In this document: positions 51,675 through 59,307 of the stretch, in pieces
Position numbering within the stretch: position 1 is the first letter of the stretch
Layout: every line of letters begins with the position of its first letter
Assembly (NCBI RefSeq): GCF_014649855.1
Contig: NZ_BMTV01000022.1
Coordinates: 1-64,000, forward strand
Source of the DNA: Streptomyces roseolus
GTDB lineage: Bacteria; Actinomycetota; Actinomycetes; Streptomycetales; Streptomycetaceae
Direction of reading: 5' to 3'
DNA: 64,000 bases
The notes under the pieces: generated by a model
Databases searched by the model: none
What the model was told of the DNA's origin: nothing
The model's input: only the letters and a program-made list of their open reading frames with translations
Program-made: the position numbers and the translations under genes

Positions 51675-51995
51675 ATGAACCTGGACCTCACCGCCCTCGC
51701 CGACGAGCACCTGGCCGCCGCCCGCAGCGCCCCGCACGGGCGCAGCGCCCATCTGGTGCTGCACGACGGGGTGCTGCGGCAGACCGTGATCGCGCTGACG
51801 GCCGGCACGGCCCTGGACGAGCACAACGCTCCCCCGGCGGCCAGCCTCCAGGTGCTGACCGGCCGGGTGCGGCTGACCAGCCCGGACCGGACGCACGAGC
51901 TGTCCAGGGGCGAGCTGCGGGAGATCCCCAAGGTGCGCCACGGGCTGACCGCGGTGGAGGACAGCGTGGTGCTCCTGACGGCCGTCAACGACTGA
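51675..51995 (+). CDS. Small cupin-domain protein
   Basis: A 106-residue single cupin barrel: QTVIALTAGTALDEHNAPPAASLQVLTGRVRL is cupin motif 1 and EIPKVRHGLTAVEDSVVLLTAV motif 2, although the metal-binding His set is incomplete (EHN and RHG only). It may bind a small ligand. A GGGAGG site precedes it. A hairpin terminator follows. Confidence 0.85.
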   Translation: MNLDLTALADEHLAAARSAPHGRSAHLVLHDGVLRQTVIALTAGTALDEHNAPPAASLQVLTGRVRLTSPDRTHELSRGELREIPKVRHGLTAVEDSVVLLTAVND

Positions 51996-52018
51996 CGGCG
52001 GACGGGCCACAAAGAGGG

Positions 52019-52056
52019 GGACGGGAACGGAGGCTGTCGCCCCGTCGTTCCCGTCC
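52019..52056 (+). terminator. Terminator after the cupin gene
   Basis: A perfect 10-bp stem GGACGGGAAC/GTTCCCGTCC (52019-52028 with 52047-52056), 24 bp after the stop. Confidence 0.55.
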
Positions 52057-52501
52057 ACCGTCACGCTCACGCCTGTCAGCGTTCATGAATGCGGCATGTG
52101 ACCGGATTCGATGTGCGCGGTCTCGTGCGACGCGCGGCGGCGCTGCGGCCCCGGCGCTCTGGCGCCGTCACCCTGCCGGAGGACGACGCCGCCGACCGGC
52201 AACGGCTCCGGGACCTCGCCTCGCTCCTCTGCGGGTTCGGCTCCTGTTCCCGGGCGCGGTCGGTCTCACCGGCGTCTCGGAGATCATCGTCGAGAAGGGC
52301 ACCGACGGCGGTCGAGCAGTCCGGTCGACACGGTGATCACGGTCGCCGCGAGCGCGCTCGGGGTGTTCGTCGGCGCCGGACTCCAGCGCCGTCCCCGGCT
52401 GGTGCCCGGCGAGCCCGCGCCGAGCACCCCGCGGCCCGTCCGGGGCGAGGACCGGGCCGGCCCGGCGAAGTCGCCGGGCGGCCGCGGGGGCCGAGCCGCC
52501 C
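52057..52501. other. Gene-free stretch between cupin and L,D-transpeptidase genes
   Basis: About 445 bp. An open frame starts at 52089 (MRHVTGFDVRGLVRRAA) but soon becomes Arg/Ser-rich and runs into the next gene's antisense strand; another frame holds VGLTGVSEIIVEKGTDGG. Neither resembles a known family or keeps a consistent codon pattern. It may be the remains of a gene with frameshifts, but I cannot identify it. Confidence 0.35.
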
Positions 52502-53836
52502 TCACAGCGCCGGGAGCAGCGGTCCGGCGGAACCGCGGCCGGGTGTGCGGGCGCCGAGGGCGCTGCCGCGCAGCCACGCGGGCCAATCGAGGTTCCAGTC
52601 GCCGTAGCCGTTGTCGAAGGGCGTCATCCGGGCGCCGTACCCGTGGACGACCCGGACGAGGTCGCCCTCGCGGACCGTGCGGTAGAACCAGCGGGCGGCC
52701 TCGGGGGACATGCCGGTGCAGCCGTGGCTCACGTCGGCGTTGCCCTGCGCGTCCAGGGACCAGGGAGCGGCGTGCAGGTACTCGCCGCTCCAGGTCACCC
52801 GGACGGCCCAGCGCACCTTGAGGTCGTAGAACTCGCGGCTGCCGCGGGCGATGCCGATCGAGTCGCCGCGCATCCTGACCAGGGGCTCCTTCCCGAGGAC
52901 GACCTTGGTGCCGACCCGGGTGCGGAAGCCGCGCTTGCCGGTGGTGACGGGGATGACGCGGAGCAGGCGGCCGTCGCGGTAGACCCGCATCTCGTGGGCG
53001 GCGACGTCCGTGACGGCCTCCACGCGGTCGCCGGTGGTGAAGGCGAGGGGCCGTGAGGGGCCGCCGTGGAGCCGGTCGGTGACGCGGGCGCCGTCGAGTC
53101 CGGAGCGGACCCGGACGGTGGCGCGGGGCGGCCAGGAGACGCGCGGCCGGTAGTGGAGGGTGTCGGCGTCCACCCAGTGCCAGGCGCCCTCGACCCGGGG
53201 TTCGCTGCGTACCTCCAGGGCGCGTTCCACGGTCCGGCGGGCGGAGGGGTCGCCGGCCGTGACGGGGTGGCTCAGCTCCGCGGTGACGGGCCGGCCCACT
53301 CCGTACGTACGGGCCCGCCGGCCGTCCCCGGGGCCGAAGACCACGGTGAGCCGTTCCCCCGCCGGGGCCCGCGTGGTGCGCACGGCGAGCCGGACGGTCC
53401 GGCGGCGCGGGCCGTCGCGGCCGGGCTCCTCGACGACGAGCCGGGCGGTGTACGCGCCTCCGGCGGGCAGCGCGGCCTCGCTGGTCCAGCGGGTGCCGTC
53501 GGCGCCGGCGCGTCCGGCGATCCGGCGCCCGCGCCGGTCGGTGACGGTGACGTCGGTGAGCCGGCCGGGGGTGCGCAGGGCGAGGTCGACGGGGCCCGGC
53601 GCGGCGCGGGGCAGGGTGACGGCGGCGGGGGCGTCGAGGGACACGGTGGTGGGGTGCGGCCGGCACGGTCCGACGGCGGCGGGGCAGACGCCGACCGTGA
53701 GGACGGCGGGCGGCCGGGCGGTCGCCGCGGCCGGGCGGCCGGCCGCGGGAGTCTGCGCGGCCGCGGTCGTGACGAGGACGGTCCCGACGGCGAGCGAGAG
53801 CGCCCCCCACCCCTGTACGTATCGGCGTGACGGCAC
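52502..53836 (-). CDS. L,D-transpeptidase with Ig-like domains (YkuD)
   Basis: A 444-residue secreted or membrane-anchored wall enzyme that makes 3->3 peptidoglycan crosslinks or attaches proteins to peptidoglycan. It has an N-terminal hydrophobic segment (signal or anchor, about 10-30, no lipobox Cys), two Ig-like domains (about 50-270) and a YkuD domain (about 285-415) with the catalytic HGCTGM in NADVSHGCTGMS and the HAAPWS His. The GTG at 53836 sits 9 bp after GGGGAGG; the GTG at 53845 would be too close to it. Confidence 0.9.
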   Translation of the reverse strand: MPSRRYVQGWGALSLAVGTVLVTTAAAQTPAAGRPAAATARPPAVLTVGVCPAAVGPCRPHPTTVSLDAPAAVTLPRAAPGPVDLALRTPGRLTDVTVTDRRGRRIAGRAGADGTRWTSEAALPAGGAYTARLVVEEPGRDGPRRRTVRLAVRTTRAPAGERLTVVFGPGDGRRARTYGVGRPVTAELSHPVTAGDPSARRTVERALEVRSEPRVEGAWHWVDADTLHYRPRVSWPPRATVRVRSGLDGARVTDRLHGGPSRPLAFTTGDRVEAVTDVAAHEMRVYRDGRLLRVIPVTTGKRGFRTRVGTKVVLGKEPLVRMRGDSIGIARGSREFYDLKVRWAVRVTWSGEYLHAAPWSLDAQGNADVSHGCTGMSPEAARWFYRTVREGDLVRVVHGYGARMTPFDNGYGDWNLDWPAWLRGSALGARTPGRGSAGPLLPAL

Positions 53837-53982
53837 GTCGGCCACCCTCCCCTTTCGTCGCTGACCGGTCGGAAGGTCGGCGGTCGGGCGCCGACCGGAG
53901 TATCAGAACCGACGAGAGGAGAAAAAGATGATCAAGGCTGTGGGCGTGGCGGGCGAGAGGTCCGGGAGACGACTCGGATGGG

Positions 53983-54468
53983 TCAGCGGGGCGGTTCCGG
54001 AAGCTCCTCGCCGGTCTCCAGGAGGGACTTCAGACTGGAGACGATCGCCGGCCAGCCCTCCCCGACGAGCCTCCGCACGATGCCGTCCGGTTCCAGGCCG
54101 TCGTGGGTGACCGTCAGCCGGACCGTGTCGCCGGAGGGTTCGACGGTGAAGGCGACGGTGGAGCGGCGCTCGCGGGCGAGGCGCGCGTACACCTCGTCGT
54201 CCAGGCCGACGGCCCTCGCCCATTCGGGGGTGAAGGTGTGCCAGGTGTACGCGAGCCGGCGGCCCGGCACGGCCTCGACGACGACCTGCTCGGGGTCGGC
54301 GGTGCGGCGGTCGCCCTCGTCCCAGACCATCGGCGCGCCGGGGGTCCACTCCGATTCGAAGGCCACGCCCCAGTAGCGCCGGGTCAGTTCCGGCTCGGTG
54401 AGCGCCTTCCACAGCTCGTCCGGGGTCGTCCTGATGTAGCTGGTGTAGACGTACGCGTCGGTGTCCAT
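53983..54468 (-). CDS. SRPBCC/AHSA1 domain protein
   Basis: A 161-residue protein with the START-like (AHSA1) fold: YIRTTPDELWKALTEPELTRRYWG, MVWDEGDRRTAD and LTVTHDGLEPDGIVRRLVGEGWPAIVSSLKSLLETG. It binds a hydrophobic ligand or acts as a cochaperone-like protein. Often encoded with an ArsR or PadR regulator; a PadR gene lies divergently upstream. Confidence 0.88.
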   Translation of the reverse strand: MDTDAYVYTSYIRTTPDELWKALTEPELTRRYWGVAFESEWTPGAPMVWDEGDRRTADPEQVVVEAVPGRRLAYTWHTFTPEWARAVGLDDEVYARLARERRSTVAFTVEPSGDTVRLTVTHDGLEPDGIVRRLVGEGWPAIVSSLKSLLETGEELPEPPR

Positions 54469-54584
54469 GGCGCTGCTCGCTCCTCCGGCCCCCGGTCGTC
54501 TCCCCCCGTGGTGTCGTGGTGATCCAGCCTAGGCAGGGGCGGGGCCGGGTGCCAGGCAGGACCGGGCGGCCAGGGATGCTCCGG

Positions 54585-54618
54585 CCGTTGAATAGGTGCG
54601 GAGGAAACTATTCAACGG
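54585..54618. promoter_or_regulatory. PadR operator
   Basis: A perfect 11-bp inverted repeat CCGTTGAATAG-(12 bp)-CTATTCAACGG. It ends 6 bp before TAGCGT (54624-54629), an extended -10 with TGC before it, exactly 12 to 7 bases upstream of the PadR start codon. Binding would block the PadR promoter. Confidence 0.7.
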
Positions 54619-54635
54619 ACTGCTAGCGTGTCCGG

Positions 54636-55241
54636 ATGTCGCTCAAGCACGCCGTCCTCGCAGCTCTTCTGGAGGGTGAGGCCTCCGGATACGACCTCGC
54701 CAAGATCTTCGACGTGTCCGTCGCCAATTTCTGGGCCGCCACCCCCCAGCAGCTCTACCGCGAGCTGGACCGGCTCTCCGAGGCCGGTCTGATCGCCGCC
54801 CGGGTGGTCGAGCAGGAACGGCGTCCCAACAAGCGGATGTTCAGCCTCACCCCGGAGGGCCGGCGGGACCTCGACGCCTTCACCTCGGTGGCACCGCGGC
54901 CGACGGCGGTGCGCGACGAGCTGATGGTGCAGGTGCAGGCGTGCGACGGCGGCGACACCGAGGCCGTACGTGGCTTCGTGGCCCGGCACGTGGAGGTCTC
55001 CCGGGACAAGCTGGCCCGGTACGAGCGGCTGCGGGAGTGGCTGCTCGGCGGCCGGGACGAGGAGACGTACCTGCGCGAGGCGGAGCGCGTCGGGCCGTAT
55101 CTGACGCTGATGCGGGGCCGGCTCCTGGAGGAGGAGAACCTCCGCTGGGGCGAACGGGTGCTCGCGGTCCTCGACGCGCGGATCGCGGCGGGCACGGGCG
55201 GGCGCGGGTGCGAGGTGACTCCGGCTCCTACCCTGCGGTAG
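54636..55241 (+). CDS. PadR family regulator
   Basis: A 201-residue regulator. The winged helix (about 1-90) reads LKHAVLAALLEGEASGYDLAKIFDVSVANFWAATPQQLYRELDRLSEAGLI and the C-terminal coiled-coil dimer domain (about 95-185) is the Vir_act_alpha_C type. No ribosome site, so the mRNA is probably leaderless. A dyad overlies its promoter, suggesting autorepression; the divergent SRPBCC gene is 168 bp away and may be controlled by the same site. Confidence 0.93.
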   Translation: MSLKHAVLAALLEGEASGYDLAKIFDVSVANFWAATPQQLYRELDRLSEAGLIAARVVEQERRPNKRMFSLTPEGRRDLDAFTSVAPRPTAVRDELMVQVQACDGGDTEAVRGFVARHVEVSRDKLARYERLREWLLGGRDEETYLREAERVGPYLTLMRGRLLEEENLRWGERVLAVLDARIAAGTGGRGCEVTPAPTLR

Positions 55242-55329
55242 AACTCTCGGGTAGCCCGTCGGGGAGGCCGGCGGGCGCGGACCGGGCGGACGCCGGGAGA
55301 CCGGGGCGCCCGACGAAGGGGCGGACCCC

Positions 55330-55788
55330 ATGAACGTCGGCGATCTCGTCGAGGACTTCACCCTTCCGGATGAGACCGGCGCCCCGCGCTCCCTCTCCGG
55401 ACTGCTCGCCGAAGGGCCGGTCGTCCTCTTCTTCTACCCGGCGGCGATGACGCCCGGCTGCACCGCCGAGGCCTGCCACTTCCGCGACCTGGCCGCGGAG
55501 TTCCGCGCGGCGGGCGCGCTGCCGGTGGGCGTGAGCGGCGACGAGGTCGCGAAGCAGAAGGAGTTCACCGAGCGGCACTCGCTCGGCTATCCCCTGCTCT
55601 CCGACCCCGACGGCGGCGTGCGGGAGCGCTTCGGCGTGCGGCGCGGCTTCTCGCTCGCGCCCACGAAGCGGGTCACGTTCGTGATCGGGCAGGACCGGCG
55701 GGTCAAGGAGGTCGTCCGCAGCGAGCTGCGGATGAGCGCCCACGCGGACCGCGCGCTGGCCGCGCTCGCGGCGCTGCGCACCGCCTGA
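55330..55788 (+). CDS. Peroxiredoxin (BCP/AhpC-TSA type)
   Basis: A 152-residue thiol peroxidase. FYPAAMTPGCTAEACHFRD has the peroxidatic Cys44 and a candidate resolving Cys49, as in atypical two-Cys BCP enzymes; the conserved Arg of the active site is in the C-terminal half. It reduces hydrogen peroxide and organic peroxides using thioredoxin-like donors. Start ATG 55330 follows an AAGGGGCGG site. Confidence 0.95.
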   Translation: MNVGDLVEDFTLPDETGAPRSLSGLLAEGPVVLFFYPAAMTPGCTAEACHFRDLAAEFRAAGALPVGVSGDEVAKQKEFTERHSLGYPLLSDPDGGVRERFGVRRGFSLAPTKRVTFVIGQDRRVKEVVRSELRMSAHADRALAALAALRTA

Positions 55789-55794
55789 GCGACG

Positions 55795-55931
55795 GATCCG
55801 CCGGCCGGCCGGATCCGTCGACCGCTTGCTTCGTCGACCGGCCGATCCACTGTTCGGCCGAGTCCGTCCACAGCCCGATCCGCCGGCGGGCCGGATCCGT
55901 CGACTGCCCGATCCGCCGGCCGGCCGACTCG
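55795..55931. repeat. GC-rich degenerate repeat block
   Basis: Two 30-bp near-identical copies (55795-55824 and 55877-55906, two differences) and a partial third (55910-55931) of a unit built from GATCCGCCGGC...GGCCGGATCCGTCGAC, itself palindromic. They follow the peroxiredoxin stop and precede a convergent gene. Confidence 0.65.
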
Positions 55932-55987
55932 CCACGGGCCGATCGGCGGGGCCCGGGCCCGTCCGCCCGGGCCCCGTCCCCTCGGGC

Positions 55988-56359
55988 TCAGACCCCGAGG
56001 AGCTTGGCCTTCGCGGCGGCGAACTCCTCGGCGGTGAGCAGTCCTTGCTGGGCGAGCGCCCCGAGCCGGGCCAGCTGTTCCGTCAGGCCGCCCGCGTCGG
56101 CCTGCCCGCCGGACGGGGGCGCGGCCGGGGCCTGCGGGGGCGGGGCGGCGGGGGCCTCCCGCAGCAGGGGCTGCCGCTCGGCCTGCTGCTGGTACTGGAG
56201 GTCGGCGATGGCCTGTTCCTGGTCCTGTTCGCGGCGGGCGTTCCGGGCGGCGCTGCGGCCGGCGGCGTACGCGGCTCCGCCGACGAGGGCGCCGCGCAGG
56301 AGCGGGGCTCCGGCGGGGCGGACCACGGGACGGGCGAGGGGACGGCGGCGCATGAACAT
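55988..56359 (-). CDS. SHOCT-domain protein
   Basis: A 123-residue protein with an N-terminal basic/hydrophobic segment (LLRGALVGGAAYAAGRSAARNARR), a Gln/Pro/Ala-rich middle and a C-terminal SHOCT motif GLTEQLARLGALAQQGLLTAEEFAAAKAKLLGV. SHOCT domains mediate oligomerisation; the function of this family is unknown. It lies 6 bp downstream of a DUF6325 gene with GGAAGGAG as ribosome site. Confidence 0.85.
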   Translation of the reverse strand: MFMRRRPLARPVVRPAGAPLLRGALVGGAAYAAGRSAARNARREQDQEQAIADLQYQQQAERQPLLREAPAAPPPQAPAAPPSGGQADAGGLTEQLARLGALAQQGLLTAEEFAAAKAKLLGV

Positions 56360-56365
56360 CGGGCG

Positions 56366-56803
56366 TCAGCTCCTTCCCGCGGCGGCGGCGACCGCCTGCT
56401 CGTAGGCGGCGCGCGCCTCTTCCACGTGGGCGTCGGGAACGGGCACCCGGGCCGCGACGCGGCCGCCCGCCTCCCGTACGGCCTCGGCGGCCCGGCCGGC
56501 CCAGATGTGCTCGACGAGCAGCATCAGCGCGCAGGAGCCGGGTTCGAGGGACTGGGCGACCTCGGCCGCGTCCTCGGGGCCGAGGAGGTTGGCCTCGGGG
56601 CCGATCTCCGCGGTGGCCTCGTCGTACTCGTCGTACTCGATCAGTTCGGAGGTGGAGACCTCCCCGGCCCGCGACCGCACGACGACGAGCGAGTCGATCA
56701 GCCGGACCTGCCCCTCCTTGCGGAGCTCGGCGATCGCGGCGACGGCCGCCACCTTCAGTCGTTCGCCCGGAAAGGCGAGCACCACGCATTCCACCGGTCC
56801 CAT
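56366..56803 (-). CDS. DUF6325 family protein
   Basis: A 145-residue cytoplasmic protein: MGPVECVVLAFPGERLKVAAVAAIAELRKEGQVRLIDSLVVVRSRAGEVSTSELIEYDEYD and LLVEHIWAGRAAEAVREAGGRVAARVPVPDAHVEEA. It matches actinobacterial proteins of unknown function (DUF6325) commonly paired with SHOCT proteins, possibly membrane-stress related. Upstream gene of a two-gene operon with the SHOCT protein. Confidence 0.85.
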   Translation of the reverse strand: MGPVECVVLAFPGERLKVAAVAAIAELRKEGQVRLIDSLVVVRSRAGEVSTSELIEYDEYDEATAEIGPEANLLGPEDAAEVAQSLEPGSCALMLLVEHIWAGRAAEAVREAGGRVAARVPVPDAHVEEARAAYEQAVAAAAGRS

Positions 56804-56985
56804 GGCTCTCCGCTCCTCGGCGGCGGGGCCGCCGTCCGCGTACGGGACCTCCATGCGACCACGGCGGACACCGGCCCGCACGCCGAGTCGGGGCGGGCGG
56901 CCACGACATGCGGGTCCGGGCCGGACGGGTGAGACTCGCTCCAACGCGCGGCCTCCCCCGGCCGGCGGGAACGGAGTGTACGGGA

Positions 56986-57390
56986 ATGGACGACTATCCC
57001 CTCCTGAACGTCTTCTGGACGATGCTGTGGTTCTTCCTCTGGATCATGTGGCTCTTCCTGCTCTTCAAGGTGATCACGGACATCTTCCGGGACCACGAGC
57101 TGAGCGGCTGGGGCAAGGCGGGCTGGCTGATCTTCTGCATCGTGCTCCCCTACCTCGGCGTGCTGGTCTACGTGATCGCCCGCGGCAAGGGCATGGGGCT
57201 GCGTGACGCCAAGCAGGCGAAGGAAGCGGAGGCCCGCTTCCAGGAGTACATCCGGCAGACGGCCGGCACCCAGGCCGCGGCGGGCGCGCCGAGCGCCACC
57301 GACGAACTGGCCCGGCTCGCCGACCTGAAGGAGAAGGGCGCGATCTCCGAGCAGGAGTTCCAGCAGGCGAAGGCCAAGATCCTCGCCTGA
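56986..57390 (+). CDS. PLDc_N/SHOCT membrane protein
   Basis: A 134-residue membrane protein: two hydrophobic helices (about 8-30 and 45-68) of the phospholipase-D-nuclease N-terminal type (MLWFFLWIMWLFLLFKVITDIFRDHELSGWGKAGWLIFCIVLPYLGVLVYVIARG) followed by a linker and a SHOCT motif (DELARLADLKEKGAISEQEFQQAKAKIL). It is divergent from the DUF6325-SHOCT operon and shares the SHOCT type with it, suggesting one functional set. Confidence 0.88.
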   Translation: MDDYPLLNVFWTMLWFFLWIMWLFLLFKVITDIFRDHELSGWGKAGWLIFCIVLPYLGVLVYVIARGKGMGLRDAKQAKEAEARFQEYIRQTAGTQAAAGAPSATDELARLADLKEKGAISEQEFQQAKAKILA

Positions 57391-57422
57391 CCCGCACGCC
57401 CACGCCCGCCCCGCGGGCCCCC

Positions 57423-57463
57423 GGCATCCCGGACACGCACCCTTAATGCGAGTCCGGGATGCC
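57423..57463. promoter_or_regulatory. Perfect dyad upstream of nsrR
   Basis: A perfect 12-bp inverted repeat GGCATCCCGGAC/GTCCGGGATGCC (57423-57434 and 57452-57463) with a 17-bp spacer. It may be the terminator of the preceding gene, or an operator over the nsrR promoter, whose probable -10 TACGGT (57471-57476) follows it. Confidence 0.45.
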
Positions 57464-57482
57464 GCTTTGATACGGTCGCGCC

Positions 57483-57926
57483 GTGAGGTTGACCAAATTC
57501 ACCGACCTGGCCCTGCGCGCCGTGATGCGCCTGGCGGTCGCCGATGGCGCGGAGCCCGTCACCACGCGCGCGGTGGCGGAGGAGCTGGCGGTGCCGCACG
57601 CCCACATGGCGAAGGCGGTCACCCGGCTCCAGCACCTCGGAGTGGTGGAGGCCCGGCGCGGGCGCGGGGGCGGACTCGCCCTCACCGACTTCGGCCGGCG
57701 CTCCTCGGTGGGCTGGCTGACCAGGACGCTGGAGGGCGAGGAGGAGGTCGTCGGCTGCGAGGGCGATCCGCCGTGCCCGCTGCGGGCGGCCTGCCGGCTG
57801 CGAGGCGCGCTGCGGGAGGCCCAGGACGCCTTCTACCGTGCGCTCGACCCGCTGACGGTGGCCGATCTCGTACGGTCGCCGACCGGCCCCGTCCTGCTCT
57901 CCCTCACTCCGCGACCACCTTCCTGA
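57483..57926 (+). CDS. nsrR: Rrf2-family nitric oxide sensor
   Basis: A 147-residue iron-sulfur repressor. The winged helix (about 1-65) contains TRAVAEELAVPHAHMAKAVTRLQHLGVVEARRGRGGGL, and three Cys (92, 98, 104) in GCEGDPPCPLRAAC ligate a [4Fe-4S] cluster as in S. coelicolor NsrR. NO destroys the cluster and releases DNA. It is directly upstream of hmp, with an NsrR-like box before hmp. The GTG at 57483 has no ribosome site; TACGGT lies at -12 to -7. Confidence 0.94.
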   Translation: MRLTKFTDLALRAVMRLAVADGAEPVTTRAVAEELAVPHAHMAKAVTRLQHLGVVEARRGRGGGLALTDFGRRSSVGWLTRTLEGEEEVVGCEGDPPCPLRAACRLRGALREAQDAFYRALDPLTVADLVRSPTGPVLLSLTPRPPS

Positions 57927-57941
57927 CCTCTCCCTCCCCCG

Positions 57942-57965
57942 CCCGTGCGGCCCCCTCCGCACGGG
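57942..57965 (+). terminator. nsrR terminator
   Basis: A perfect 9-bp stem CCCGTGCGG/CCGCACGGG (57942-57950 with 57957-57965) and 6-nt loop, followed by a pyrimidine run ending in TTTTT: a canonical intrinsic terminator. It separates nsrR from hmp. Confidence 0.8.
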
Positions 57966-57980
57966 ATTCCCCCTCTTTTT

Positions 57981-58005
57981 AAATACGTAGATCATTTACC
58001 AGATT
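57981..58005. promoter_or_regulatory. NsrR-type operator before hmp
   Basis: The region AATACG...TCATTTACCAGATT resembles the NsrR site known from the S. coelicolor hmpA promoter (AACACG...TCATCTACCA-ATT). It lies just upstream of the hmp start and would repress until NO appears. The promoter itself is AT-rich here. Confidence 0.7.
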
Positions 58006-58015
58006 GAGAGTTCCG

Positions 58016-59251
58016 ATGCTGTCCGAGCAGGCCGTACCCGTCGTCCGCGCCACGCTGCCCGCCGTCGGCGGAGCACTCGACCGGATCACCGAGCGCTTCT
58101 ACGGACGGCTCTTCGACGCCCACCCCGAGCTGCTGCGCGACCTGTTCAACCGCGGCAACCAGGCCAACGGCGACCAGCGCAGGGCCCTCGCCGGCTCCAT
58201 AGCCGCCTTCGCCGTCGCGCTCCTGGAGCACCCCGACACCCGCCCCGACGCCCTGCTCTCCCGCATCGCGCACAAGCACGCCTCGCTCGGCGTCACGGCC
58301 GACCAGTACAAGATCGTGCACGAGCACCTCTTCGCCGCGATCGTCGAGGTGCTGGGCGGGGCCGTCACCCCCGAGGTCGCCCGGGCCTGGGACGAGGTCT
58401 ACTGGCTGATGGCGAACGCGCTCATCGCCCTGGAGAGCCGCCTCTACCAGGAGGCGGGCGTCGACGACGGCCAGGTCTGGCGCCCGGTGCGGATCTCCGA
58501 GCGGCGCGAGGAGACCGCGGACACCGTCTCCCTGACGCTCACCGACCCGGACGGCGAGCCGCTGCCGCCCTTCCGGCCCGGCCAGTACATGAGCGTGCGC
58601 GTCGCCCTCCCGGACGGCGCCCACCAGATCCGCCAGTACAGCCTCTCCAGCGCCCCGGGCCGCCCCGCCTGGCGGATCACCGTGAAGAGGGTCGACGGGG
58701 ACCCGGCGGGCGAGGTCTCGAACCGGCTCCACGCCCACGCGGCCGCAGGCGACGTCCTGGAGGTCTCCGCGCCCTTCGGCGACCTGGTGCTGCCCGAGGG
58801 CGACGGGCCGCTGCTGCTCGCCTCCGCCGGCATCGGCAGCACCCCGATGCTCGCCATGCTCGACCACCTCGCCGCCACCGGGGCCGAGCGCCGGGTCGTC
58901 GTCGTGCACGCCGACCGCTCCCCCGGGGCGCACGCCCACGCCGAGGAGCTGCGCGAGCTGGTCGGCCGGCTGCCGCAGGGCAGCCTCCACCTCTGGTACG
59001 AGGCACCGGGCGCGTCCGGCGCCCGCGAGGGCCGCGCCGACGTGACCGCCCTGGAGCTTCCGGCCGGCACGCACGCCTACCTCTGCGGCCCGCTCCCCTT
59101 CCTGCGCGCGGTCCGCGGCGACCTCCTCGCCTCCGGTGTCGCCGCCGCCGACGTCCACTACGAGGTCTTCGGTCCGGACCTTTGGCTCGGCACCGCGGCC
59201 CGACCTTCGATCCCCAAGCGCCGTAGCGTTCCTGCAGCAGATCCTGCATAG
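58016..59251 (+). CDS. hmp: Flavohaemoprotein, nitric oxide dioxygenase
   Basis: A 411-residue NO-detoxifying enzyme that oxidises NO to nitrate with O2 and NAD(P)H. The globin (about 1-145) has the proximal His in AHKHASLG, with TADQYKIVHEHLF after it; the FAD domain (about 150-255) has RQYSLSS; the NAD domain (about 265-395) has LASAGIGSTPMLAML and CGPLPFLRAV, ending YEVFGP. The ATG at 58016 is preferred over an upstream in-frame TTG at 58004. Regulated by the NsrR box before it. Confidence 0.95.
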   Translation: MLSEQAVPVVRATLPAVGGALDRITERFYGRLFDAHPELLRDLFNRGNQANGDQRRALAGSIAAFAVALLEHPDTRPDALLSRIAHKHASLGVTADQYKIVHEHLFAAIVEVLGGAVTPEVARAWDEVYWLMANALIALESRLYQEAGVDDGQVWRPVRISERREETADTVSLTLTDPDGEPLPPFRPGQYMSVRVALPDGAHQIRQYSLSSAPGRPAWRITVKRVDGDPAGEVSNRLHAHAAAGDVLEVSAPFGDLVLPEGDGPLLLASAGIGSTPMLAMLDHLAATGAERRVVVVHADRSPGAHAHAEELRELVGRLPQGSLHLWYEAPGASGAREGRADVTALELPAGTHAYLCGPLPFLRAVRGDLLASGVAAADVHYEVFGPDLWLGTAARPSIPKRRSVPAADPA

Positions 59252-59307
59252 TGTGGGCGCGGATCGGCCTCACAATCAGTGGGACCGACAGGAAATGGAC
59301 GGAAGCG

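Noticed and set aside
52089..52607. Possible small gene before the L,D-transpeptidase
   Set aside because: The protein turns Arg/Ser-rich, has no family match and runs into the transpeptidase gene on the other strand; kept as unassigned intergenic.
52500..53845. GTG at 53845 as transpeptidase start
   Set aside because: It directly abuts the GGGGAGG site; the next GTG at 53836 has correct spacing.
57942..57965. Hairpin as an operator for hmp
   Set aside because: A perfect stem with T-rich tail is a standard terminator; the NsrR box lies after it.
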